In this document: positions 6,122 through 12,142 of the stretch, piece by piece
Layout of the letters: every line of letters begins with the position of its first letter
Numbering within the stretch: position 1 is the stretch's first letter
Position numbers and translations under genes: made by a program
Source of the DNA: Candidatus Aenigmarchaeota archaeon ex4484_52
Lineage (GTDB): Archaea; EX4484-52
Assembly (NCBI GenBank): GCA_002254415.1
Contig: NJDR01000029.1
Location: forward strand, 1-12,142
DNA: 12,142 bases
Reading direction: 5' to 3'
Notes under the pieces: generated by a model
Databases searched by the model: none
The model's input: only the letters and a program-made list of their open reading frames with translations
What the model was told of the DNA's origin: nothing

Positions 6122-6745
6122 ATGAAAATTGGTGCTGAAGCAGATATAATTAATACAAAATTTAACAACAAAAAATATATTATAAAGAAAAGAATACAGA
6201 AAAAATATCGTGTTGCAGAATTAGATGAAAAAATAAGAAAATGCCGCACAAAAAAAGAGGCGAAAATATTGCAGTTGTGTTTTCAAAAAAAAATACCTGT
6301 GCCAGTTGTGTTTGTAAAAGACAAATACTCTCTTTTAATTGAATTTATAAAAGGTATTACATTAAAGGAATTTTTAGAGAAATCAAAAGAAATTACAAAA
6401 ATAAAATATATTTTAAAAAAATGCGGATTTTTTATTGCACAAATGCATAAAACCAATATTGTTCATGGTGATTTGACATCCACAAATATTATTGTAAAAA
6501 AGGAGGGAAAAGAACTAATTCCTTATTTTATTGATTTTGGATTTGGACAAATTACTCTAAAAATTGAATTAAAGGCAATGGATATATATTTGTTTGAAAA
6601 AATATTTATTGCTGATTTTCCTGATTTAAAAAAACATCTACAAATATTTGAAGAAGAATATTTTGAAAATTTACCAGATGTTGAAGCAAAGCAAATTAAA
6701 AAACGGCTATTGAAAATACAAAAAAGAGGAAGATATAAAGATTAA
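6122..6745 (+). CDS. bud32: Bud32-type KEOPS complex kinase/ATPase (t6A tRNA modification)
   Basis: Bud32 (PRPK) is the small atypical kinase of the KEOPS complex that, with Kae1, makes N6-threonylcarbamoyladenosine at position 37 of ANN-decoding tRNAs. The 207-residue product is the usual minimal size. Visible are GAEA at 4-7 in place of a normal P-loop, the KKYR motif (27-30), the catalytic loop HGDLTSTN (115-122, Asp117), the metal-binding DFGFG (138-142), the family-specific MDIYLFEK (153-160) and the RGRYKD C-terminal tail. Kae1 is often fused or adjacent in archaea, but here the kinase stands alone. It follows the PRC-barrel gene by 25 bases and is convergent with grpE. Confidence 0.93.
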   Translation: MKIGAEADIINTKFNNKKYIIKKRIQKKYRVAELDEKIRKCRTKKEAKILQLCFQKKIPVPVVFVKDKYSLLIEFIKGITLKEFLEKSKEITKIKYILKKCGFFIAQMHKTNIVHGDLTSTNIIVKKEGKELIPYFIDFGFGQITLKIELKAMDIYLFEKIFIADFPDLKKHLQIFEEEYFENLPDVEAKQIKKRLLKIQKRGRYKD

Positions 6746-6767
6746 CTTTTACAAAAAACAAATAAGA

Positions 6768-7259
6768 TTATGATTTTTTTATAACTTTTACTTTTGCAGC
6801 ACGAATTACTTTATCTTTATATGTATATCCCTTTTGCACTTCTAATAATTCTTCTTTTTCATTTGCATTGTTTTTTTTTTCAATTATATCTATTGCTTCA
6901 TGATGATGAGGATTAAATTTTTTTCCAATAATGTTCATAGGAATAACCCCTTCTTTTTCAAGAACATCTATTGTATTTTTTAAAATAAGTTTCATTCCTT
7001 CAAAAAAAGCTGTTTTTTTATCCTCTTCGCTACAGGATGCAAGAGCTAGTTCAAAATTATCAATAATTGAAAGTAATTTTACAATAAGTTTTTCATTGGC
7101 ATATGCTACTTTTTCCATTGTTTCTTTTTCTGTTCTTTTCCTGTAATTGTCAAATTCAGCATAAAGACGCAAATATTTTTCATTTAATTCTTTTATTGTT
7201 TTTTTCATCTCTTTTATTTGCTCTGCTTCTTTTATTGATTGGTGTTTTTCTTTTTTCAT
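6768..7259 (-). CDS. grpE: GrpE, nucleotide exchange factor of the DnaK (Hsp70) chaperone
   Basis: GrpE opens DnaK to release ADP and bound substrate. The 163-residue protein has the family layout: a charged N-terminal coiled coil (about 1-50), the LYAEFDNYRKRTEKE signature, LLSIIDNFELAL, and the C-terminal beta domain with FNPHHHEAI and a GYTYKDKVIRAAKVKV motif. In archaea the DnaK-DnaJ-GrpE system is patchy and thought to have come from bacteria; it coexists here with a thermosome. dnaK and dnaJ are not in the window. The gene follows the Mre11-like gene by 25 bases on the same strand and may be the last gene of that unit. Confidence 0.94.
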   Translation of the reverse strand: MKKEKHQSIKEAEQIKEMKKTIKELNEKYLRLYAEFDNYRKRTEKETMEKVAYANEKLIVKLLSIIDNFELALASCSEEDKKTAFFEGMKLILKNTIDVLEKEGVIPMNIIGKKFNPHHHEAIDIIEKKNNANEKEELLEVQKGYTYKDKVIRAAKVKVIKKS

Positions 7260-7284
7260 TTTTATAAATTAATAACCTGAAAAT

Positions 7285-8367
7285 TTAAAAATGTTCTAAT
7301 TCTTTTGTGCTTATATTTGCATCAAAATGTGCATTGAATATTGATTTGGATACAAGGCCGGATAAATTTTTTTCTATTTTTTTTGCACCTTTGGATAAAA
7401 TTCTGTCTTCTATTTTTCCAATATCAAAATCACTTGCTTTGCCATCTTCAATTAATGCTTTTATTTTCAATACAATTATTTTATTTTCACAATTTATTTT
7501 TTCTATATTTGATAAAATTTCTAGCTCTAATTCATTGAGTTTTATTATGTTTTTTTCAATAGCAATAACTTTAAAGTCCATTGGAATTGTATTTATTTTT
7601 TTCAATTCAATATCATCTTCATTTACTTCAACAAGCACATAGCCAAATGACTTATTATTTTCAAATTCACTAATATTTGTTGGATAAATAGATCCGGGAT
7701 ATACAAGAAGATTTTTATTGTTGTTTATTTTTGTCTTAAAAAAACTATGGATATGACCGCCTGCATAATAATCAAATCCAGATGGCAATTCTGATAAATG
7801 CAAAAAATTAGTGTTTTTCATATTTTTTGGCTTAAATTCCTCAATTCCATTGTGAAACAAAAATATATTAAATGCATTTTTCTTTGGCTCAATTTTTAGT
7901 TGAGAATATAATTGCTTGTCTAATCCAGTTATTCTTCCGATAATTCCGCAAATAAAAATATTTGCATCTTTGTGTTGGATTAATTGTAATTTTGGTTTAT
8001 TATTTTGGTTATTTTGATTTTTATCCTCAAAAACAGGGCTATATGCATTTTTTGCTAATTCTGCGGCATTTAGCACATTTAGAATTGTAGAGCCAGAAGG
8101 AGTATAGTCATGTGAGCCGGCAATAATATATGCAGGAATATTTTTTGTTTTTAGTTTCTTTAATTCATTGATTGCAAAAACTAATGTCTCTATTTTTGGT
8201 GAAGCATTGTTAAACAAATCACCGCTAAATAATACAAAATCTACTTTGTTTTTTATTGCAGAATTTATTGCATTTGTAAAAGACAAATTTAACTGCGAAT
8301 AAAGAAATTTATTTCTGTTGAATGCATCCAAATGACAGTCAGCAATGTGAGCGAATTTTAAGTACAT
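7285..8367 (-). CDS. Mre11/SbcD-like DNA repair phosphoesterase
   Basis: This is a calcineurin-like metallophosphoesterase of the Mre11/SbcD group, nucleases that normally work with Rad50/SbcC on DNA ends. Counting from ATG 8367 it has 360 residues. The metal-binding motifs are D10-x-H12 (IADCHLD), GDLF with Asp50, GSHD (84-87), a later FHNG histidine, and GGHIHS. The usual Asn of the GNHD motif is Ser here, as in a subgroup of archaeal homologues that I recall with GSHDxxPxG; the assignment to canonical Mre11 is therefore tentative. I prefer ATG 8367 to an upstream ATG at 8388, since the family begins right before the first strand (MYLKFAHIAD). It overlaps the 3' end of the DHH nuclease gene by 10 bases, indicating translational coupling. 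No rad50 or HerA/NurA is in the window. Confidence 0.85.
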   Translation of the reverse strand: MYLKFAHIADCHLDAFNRNKFLYSQLNLSFTNAINSAIKNKVDFVLFSGDLFNNASPKIETLVFAINELKKLKTKNIPAYIIAGSHDYTPSGSTILNVLNAAELAKNAYSPVFEDKNQNNQNNKPKLQLIQHKDANIFICGIIGRITGLDKQLYSQLKIEPKKNAFNIFLFHNGIEEFKPKNMKNTNFLHLSELPSGFDYYAGGHIHSFFKTKINNNKNLLVYPGSIYPTNISEFENNKSFGYVLVEVNEDDIELKKINTIPMDFKVIAIEKNIIKLNELELEILSNIEKINCENKIIVLKIKALIEDGKASDFDIGKIEDRILSKGAKKIEKNLSGLVSKSIFNAHFDANISTKELEHF

Positions 8368-9791
8368 ATTAATTGTTTTGAAATGCATTCTTCAACAGCA
8401 ATTAAAAAATTATCAATTTCATTTTTTGGCAGCCGGCATCCAGCTGCAATATCATGTCCACCTCCTTCACCATTGAAATTTTTTGACAAATTCATTGCAT
8501 AATTTAATTTCAAGCCATTATGCACCATTAGTTTTGTTCCGCGGGAAGATATTTTAAAATAATTTGCATCATCTTCATCATTGCTGACTGCAATAACAGG
8601 CATATTTGGATCCAATATTCTTGCAGACAATGCCATCCCGGCAACAGTTCCGATAATTGTTGATTTTATTTTATCAAAAGCAAAAAATATTTGAAAATTT
8701 TTCATCTTTTTGATTTTTTCTTTTTTTATAATTTCAATAGAGTTGGCAAGAGATCTCCTGTGATTTTCAAGTATTGTAGATATTTCAAATAAATTATCGC
8801 AAGTTCCTAAAAGTAATTCAACGCCTTGTTTCCATTTATTATGTCTCCCACAGGCATTTAAAACAGTTGCAAATTCCATTACATCCCTGTATTCTGTTCC
8901 AATCGCCTCATCTGTAAATTGATATGTATCGCAAAACAATTGCCTGATTTTAAAACCCGAACTCCCGTTATTGTATTTTAAAAAAAGTTTAATTATATTT
9001 GTTGTAATATTTTGCGTTTCAGTTTCATTTAAATCAATCCATCTTTTCCAAAAATTGTCCTTGTCTCTTTGGCTGATAATTTGGCTGACAAACACTTTTG
9101 AATTTTCAGCATTAAATGAAATTGTCGGAATAATCGGCTCTGTTGCATATTCTAATAATTTATAAACAGGCCTTGTCTGCTTTCCAAAATAGCAAATATC
9201 TTTTTTTATAGTTACAACATTATTTTTTTTTGCCCAGTCAAGAATTATTTTATTTAGTCCAACAGCACCATTTTTTAATTGCATATCTCCCATCATTCCA
9301 ATAACTGCTAATTTCTGTATTTGTTTTTCAAGGTTTATATCTTCTTCTAAAAAATATTTTGCAAACAAATATGTCATTCCGGATCCGCTTATTTCTACTG
9401 AACCGTCAAATCCAAATAAATGAGCATTTAAATGCAGAATTAAATTTTTATGAATTATATCAACTGGCCTGTGATGATCTAAAACAATTATTTTATTATT
9501 TTGGAGAAAATCGCCTAATATATCTAATTGCCCTGATCCCAAATCAACAAATACAATTAAATCGCATTTGTATTTTTCAATTGCTTTTATTTTCGTGCTG
9601 TCTAATTGTTTTATTATCAAAAATTCAACTTTTGCACCTAAACTTTGGAATGTTTTAACTGCAATTGCAGCAGAGCTAATTCCATCTGCATCAAGATGTC
9701 CTACAACAAGTATTTTTTTAAACTCAATTATTTTATGCTTTGCTGCCTCTATTTGCTTTTTTATATTGTTTAATTTTTCTTGGAGTTTCAT
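8358..9791 (-). CDS. DHH-family RecJ-like single-strand exonuclease (GAN-like)
   Basis: Archaeal RecJ-like DHH proteins degrade single-stranded DNA or RNA; one group (GAN) binds the GINS replication complex. The 477-residue product has a short coiled N-terminus, motif I GHLDADGISS (31-40), motif II VFVDLGSG (80-87), the name-giving DHH (105-107), and the C-terminal DHHA1 domain with GGGHDIAAG (443-451). The size agrees with archaeal RecJ-like proteins. A TATA-like box lies 25 bases upstream of the ATG, and the gene overlaps the Mre11-like gene downstream, so two nucleases are likely made from one mRNA. It sits directly downstream of cas6, but the intervening 40 bases carry its own promoter, so it is probably not part of the CRISPR operon. 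GAN versus another RecJ-like role cannot be settled from the sequence. Confidence 0.9.
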   Translation of the reverse strand: MKLQEKLNNIKKQIEAAKHKIIEFKKILVVGHLDADGISSAAIAVKTFQSLGAKVEFLIIKQLDSTKIKAIEKYKCDLIVFVDLGSGQLDILGDFLQNNKIIVLDHHRPVDIIHKNLILHLNAHLFGFDGSVEISGSGMTYLFAKYFLEEDINLEKQIQKLAVIGMMGDMQLKNGAVGLNKIILDWAKKNNVVTIKKDICYFGKQTRPVYKLLEYATEPIIPTISFNAENSKVFVSQIISQRDKDNFWKRWIDLNETETQNITTNIIKLFLKYNNGSSGFKIRQLFCDTYQFTDEAIGTEYRDVMEFATVLNACGRHNKWKQGVELLLGTCDNLFEISTILENHRRSLANSIEIIKKEKIKKMKNFQIFFAFDKIKSTIIGTVAGMALSARILDPNMPVIAVSNDEDDANYFKISSRGTKLMVHNGLKLNYAMNLSKNFNGEGGGHDIAAGCRLPKNEIDNFLIAVEECISKQLICT

Positions 9792-9810
9792 AAATAGATA
9801 ATTAAATTAA

Positions 9811-9820
9811 TTTTTTATAA
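9811..9820 (-). promoter_or_regulatory. TATA box for the DHH nuclease operon
   Basis: On the minus strand TTATAAAAAA is centred about 25 bases before the ATG at 9791. It lies in the 40-base gap after the cas6 stop codon and suggests a transcription unit separate from the cas genes. Confidence 0.4.
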
Positions 9821-9831
9821 TATTTTAAATC

Positions 9832-10542
9832 TTAATTAATAATCGTATTCATAAAACCAAAGCCCAAGCTGTTTTTTTCTCCAATTCCACAATCCATTAT
9901 AAATTTGTAAAATTTAATTTCATCTTTATTGTAAAATTTTTTTTCAAGATTTTTCCACAGAGTTCCAATAATAACAAAGTCCTTTTTGTTTTTTCGCAAA
10001 CAAACACAAACAGATTTTACATAAGTTAATTTATCAAATAAATTGCCGTCAAATTTTAAATCTTCCTTGTAAAAAGCATTGTATTTTTTGACTGCATTTT
10101 CCTTTATTCTTCTTAAAAAAAACATAATATCTGGATTTTTTTTTGGAGTATAATATTGATTATTTTTATTGTCTTTATATAATGCAATTGGCGTTCCGCA
10201 AATCCATTTTGTCCTTAATTTTATTTCAAATAAATTTAATTTGGTTATTAAAAAATTATGAATTCCCAATTCAAATTTTTTTCTTTCTTTTAATTTTCTG
10301 TATAAAACAAACATAATTGGTTTATTTGGAGATGAAATAATGAGTGTTTTTTCTTCATTTTTTTTGAAATCTGTAATTGGAAAAATATTTGAAAATGTAA
10401 AAAATTTAAATGTCTTTTTGTCATGCCATGTTACAAATTCTGTGTTTTTTAGCAAATTCCAAATAAACGACTGAATAAGATATTTGTTTATATCTCTGTA
10501 TTCAAATACACTATTTGTAGTAAAACAAATTTTTAATCTCAT
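9832..10542 (-). CDS. cas6: Cas6 CRISPR RNA-processing endoribonuclease
   Basis: Cas6 cuts the CRISPR precursor transcript within each repeat to make crRNAs for the type III complex. The 236-residue protein starts MRLKICF, the first ferredoxin-fold strand, followed by QSFIWNLLKN. HDKKTFKFFTFSNIF (40-54) carries His40, the likely catalytic general acid/base at the conserved site. The C-terminus has the hallmark Gly-rich loop GIGEKNSLGFGF (219-230). Size and both signatures are typical of type I/III Cas6. It lies 16 bases after the stop of the HEPN segment, in the same direction as the csm genes, so it is probably the last gene of the type III-A operon. No strong ribosome binding site precedes the ATG. 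Confidence 0.92.
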   Translation of the reverse strand: MRLKICFTTNSVFEYRDINKYLIQSFIWNLLKNTEFVTWHDKKTFKFFTFSNIFPITDFKKNEEKTLIISSPNKPIMFVLYRKLKERKKFELGIHNFLITKLNLFEIKLRTKWICGTPIALYKDNKNNQYYTPKKNPDIMFFLRRIKENAVKKYNAFYKEDLKFDGNLFDKLTYVKSVCVCLRKNKKDFVIIGTLWKNLEKKFYNKDEIKFYKFIMDCGIGEKNSLGFGFMNTIIN

Positions 10543-10558
10543 TTTTAGTTAATATTTT

Positions 10559-11251
10559 CTATATTTTTGGAAATTCTGCTTGTTTTAATTTTTCTTCAAT
10601 ATTTGGAATTAAAATTTTAGAATATTTTTTTACTTCTTCAAATAATTCTTCTGCTGTTTGTTTTTCTACTGGCTCTAAACCGTGCGCTAAAATAGAGTTG
10701 TTTCTATTTTTTAGAAGCTTTGAAATTTTACTTTTTTTGTCTTCAAGTTCTTTATAAACATTGCCTAATTCTTCTTTTAGATCAGAAAGCAGTTCATAGT
10801 CCTTTTTTAATGCTATTTTTATTACTCCATTATTTGTGTCATCTGGTTTTTGATATTCTTTGTATTTTTCAACAATATCATTGCTTGTTTTTTCTTTTAA
10901 TTTCTCTAAAAGAATAGCAAATATTTTATTATCTTTTAATCTTATTTCATCAATTAAACCAAGTTCTAATAATTTTATCTGTGCAATTAATTCAAATGCA
11001 CGATACAGGCGTGCAACAGCATCATCGTATTTTCCTTCTTTTATCCTGCGTTCTGCATTGTTTATAAGGTCTATTAAGAGTAGTTTTGTTTTTTCTTCAA
11101 ATTTCTCTTCTTCTATCATATATGTTATTTTTCCAATAAATCCTTTATTTTTTGATATTTTATCTTTTTCAATAGACAATTTTCTTAATAATTCAAATGC
11201 TTCTTTATGCTTGAATAAATCCCATGATTTGTAAGCATTTGTTAAATCTTG
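10559..11251 (-). CDS. HEPN RNase half of a CARF-HEPN (TIGR02710-like) CRISPR ancillary protein, in the -1 frame
   Basis: Read from the CAA codon at 11251, this frame gives about 230 residues that continue the CARF protein. AYKSWDLFKHKEAFELL comes first, then a helical HEPN domain with YDDAVARLYRAFELIAQ and the RX6H RNase motif RNNSILAH (codons near 10705-10682). HEPN domains of this kind cut single-stranded RNA when their CARF partner binds cyclic oligoadenylate. The combination resembles the TIGR02710 CRISPR-associated CARF family. There is no ATG near its start: the frame is open from a TGA near 11263, a TTG at 11179 cuts the conserved WDxF region, and the first ATG is at 11119. It therefore seems to be reached by a -1 frameshift at 11251-11257. 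Internal initiation at 11119 could give a bare HEPN domain. A disabling mutation is the alternative. cas6 follows 16 bases downstream. Confidence 0.8.
   Translation of the reverse strand, partial: QDLTNAYKSWDLFKHKEAFELLRKLSIEKDKISKNKGFIGKITYMIEEEKFEEKTKLLLIDLINNAERRIKEGKYDDAVARLYRAFELIAQIKLLELGLIDEIRLKDNKIFAILLEKLKEKTSNDIVEKYKEYQKPDDTNNGVIKIALKKDYELLSDLKEELGNVYKELEDKKSKISKLLKNRNNSILAHGLEPVEKQTAEELFEEVKKYSKILIPNIEEKLKQAEFPKI
11207..11240 (-). promoter_or_regulatory. Predicted frameshift-stimulating stem-loop
   Basis: On the minus strand ATGCTT (11238-11233) pairs with AAGCAT (11212-11207). Inside, AAATC (11230-11226) pairs with GATTT (11221-11217) around an ATGG loop. The result is a two-part stem-loop starting 12 bases after the slippery heptamer. 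An alternative closing stem, AAATGCTT (11240-11233) with AAGCATTT (11202-11195), is 8 bp and leaves a 10-base spacer. Stimulatory structures usually start about 5-9 bases downstream, so the fit is good but not perfect, and the stems are AT-rich. Confidence 0.45.
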
Positions 11252-11778
11252 TTTAAATATTCATCAGCTGCAGTATATTGATATTTGTTGAATAAATCCA
11301 AAGTTTTTTCTAAATAAAACATATTCATTATTCTATAATAGTTTTGACTTTCCCATTTTTCTGTCCCTTCTTTAACTATTCCATTTATCCTCTCTCCTTC
11401 AACAGAATATATTTTTGCATTATATAATATTCCTAAAATTGTAAGAGAAGATGTCATCATCTTTGTCCCAAATACAGGCACTACTGTAATTTTATTTTCT
11501 TTTATTTCGTCAAATACTTCTTTCATTTCTTTAATAAGTGTGTTTATGTCACTCATACCAGATAGTATTTTTATATGTTTATTTCTAAAAATAATTTTCT
11601 TTTCAGGGGATAAATATTCTTTAACATAATTTAAAGTATCTTTACTTTCTTTTGTGCATAAAAAATATAAATTATCTGCTTTTGATTCTTCTATTGCAAA
11701 TGCTATTCCATGACCTTGACTTTTTTTACTTTCTTCTTCTTTTATTTTTATCCCAGTTCCTATACTCATCAACAACAT
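11242..11778 (-). CDS. CARF domain (cyclic oligoadenylate sensor) half of a TIGR02710-like type III CRISPR protein
   Basis: CARF domains bind the cyclic oligoadenylates made by Cas10 and switch on an attached effector. From ATG 11778 the frame gives 178 residues of Rossmann-like fold. The first strand and nucleotide-contact loop is MLLMSIGTG, then GHGIAFAIEESKADNLYFLCT, a central FGTKMMTSSLTILGILYNA (resembling the GTKxM motif of the TIGR02710 family), and SVEGERINGIVKEGTEKW. The protein stops shortly after the domain in a helix (KYQYTAADEYLNKI) that the family normally continues into an effector domain. The effector, HEPN, lies in the -1 frame. The frame opens at a GTG at 11793, but ATG 11778 gives the best first strand; ATG 11769 forms a TGATG overlap with the csm5 stop. 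The gene overlaps the csm5 3' end, indicating coupled translation. Confidence 0.82.
   Translation of the reverse strand: MLLMSIGTGIKIKEEESKKSQGHGIAFAIEESKADNLYFLCTKESKDTLNYVKEYLSPEKKIIFRNKHIKILSGMSDINTLIKEMKEVFDEIKENKITVVPVFGTKMMTSSLTILGILYNAKIYSVEGERINGIVKEGTEKWESQNYYRIMNMFYLEKTLDLFNKYQYTAADEYLNKI
11251..11257 (-). promoter_or_regulatory. Slippery heptamer T_TTA_AAC, candidate -1 ribosomal frameshift site
   Basis: The minus strand reads TAT TTA AAC AAG ATT TAA in the CARF frame, so T TTA AAC is in the exact X XXY YYZ phase for tandem slippage to TTT AAA. After slipping one base back, the next codon is CAA (11251-11249), the first of the open HEPN frame. The zero-frame stop TAA lies 9 bases further on (11244-11242). 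This heptamer is one of the best-known -1 slip sites, used for example by coronaviruses. Slippage here is inferred, not shown. Confidence 0.6.
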
Positions 11779-12142
11779 TCCCATTCCAACCACCCTAAAC
11801 TTTCATTTTTTGCTGTGAATTCTATTGATTTTGGATATATTGAAACATAACGCCCCAATCGTAAGATTTTTTTTATTTTAAAAAATAATTCTCTATCGTT
11901 CTCTTCAATCAATTTAATAAGTGTTTGATAAGTTGTTCCAATCCCAAAACCTAAGCGTATTGCATTTTTGTTTTTATATTCTTTAAGTTTCGTTACAAAT
12001 TCATCATTTGACTTACATAAAGTTATTTCTTTTTCTAAGCACCACTTATTAAATTCAGATAAGCATTTTTTTATATGGGATAAAGCTTTTTCTTCAATAT
12101 CGTTTTTATTTTTGTCCTTATTAAAATCATCAAAAGACAATC
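11769..12142 (-). CDS. csm5: Csm5 (type III-A effector subunit), C-terminal part, cut by the window edge
   Basis: The last 123 residues of a RAMP protein of the type III-A Csm effector complex, which binds crRNA and caps its 3' end region. The C-terminal signature is recognisable: AIRLGFGIGTTYQTLIKL (glycine-rich RAMP loop), a helix, then YPKSIEF and a final LGWLEW, matching the Csm5 pattern of GxGxG followed by PKT/S and LGW. The N-terminal region lies beyond the right edge, so its start and catalytic features cannot be judged; the visible TTG near 12140 is probably not the start. Its stop codon overlaps the CARF gene start region, so the genes are translationally coupled. Upstream csm genes and cas10 should follow outside the window. 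Confidence 0.75.
   Translation of the reverse strand, partial: LSFDDFNKDKNKNDIEEKALSHIKKCLSEFNKWCLEKEITLCKSNDEFVTKLKEYKNKNAIRLGFGIGTTYQTLIKLIEENDRELFFKIKKILRLGRYVSIYPKSIEFTAKNESLGWLEWECC

Noticed and set aside
8368..8388. ATG 8388 as the start of the Mre11-like gene
   Set aside because: It adds seven residues before the first conserved strand and lengthens the overlap with the DHH gene; ATG 8367 fits the family start better.
9792..9831. CRISPR repeat or leader next to cas6
   Set aside because: The 40-base gap holds only AT-rich promoter-like sequence, with no repeated unit here or elsewhere in the window.
10559..11119. HEPN segment as an independent toxin or HEPN/MNT-type gene
   Set aside because: No MNT partner; the sequence before ATG 11119 is conserved-looking and continues the CARF protein, and the neighbours are csm5 and cas6. 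Internal initiation at 11119 remains possible but secondary.

Overview
The window looks like part of the genome of a small, strongly AT-rich archaeon, plausibly of the DPANN type. The archaeal assignment rests on a thermosome chaperonin subunit, the archaeal/eukaryal ribosomal protein L10e, a stand-alone Bud32-type kinase, an archaeal RecJ-like DHH nuclease next to an Mre11-like nuclease, and TATA boxes of the TTTAAATA type placed about 25 nt upstream of ATG codons, which points to leaderless transcripts. The DPANN label is an inference from base composition, short intergenic gaps and compact genes.

Layout, left to right. Bases 1-272 hold a minus-strand coding remnant that leaves the window and seems to change frame twice. 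Then on the plus strand come a thermosome subunit (345-1982), a small membrane protein one base later (1984-2307), and a membrane-anchored winged-helix protein (2424-3518). The 600-base gap 3519-4145 is not empty. It holds a TATA box, a ~354-nt structured RNA candidate whose order of helices and conserved blocks resembles RNase P RNA, a 13-bp inverted repeat, and a hairpin whose stem sequence also occurs at 2310-2330. A phosphatidylserine decarboxylase-family gene (4146-5060) follows.

On the minus strand, ribosomal protein L10e (5277-5795) and a small membrane-anchored protein form a short operon. Divergent from L10e are a PRC-barrel protein and Bud32; both directions appear to share one TATA box. 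Then, all on the minus strand, come grpE (6768-7259), an Mre11-like nuclease (7285-8367) and a RecJ-like DHH nuclease (8358-9791), transcribed in the order DHH nuclease, Mre11, GrpE.

From 9832 to the right edge is the end of a type III-A CRISPR-Cas operon on the minus strand, transcribed right to left: csm5 (partial), a CARF domain, a HEPN domain, and cas6. No CRISPR array lies in the window. The CARF and HEPN parts look like the two halves of one TIGR02710-like cyclic-oligoadenylate-sensing RNase, but they lie in different reading frames. The overlap contains the classic slippery heptamer T TTA AAC in exactly the phase needed for a -1 ribosomal frameshift. It lies 9 nt before the CARF stop codon and just upstream of a predicted compound stem-loop. 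One reading is that a single mRNA yields both a CARF-only protein and a CARF-HEPN RNase. This is the most interesting signal in the window; a true frameshift mutation or an assembly error is the main alternative.
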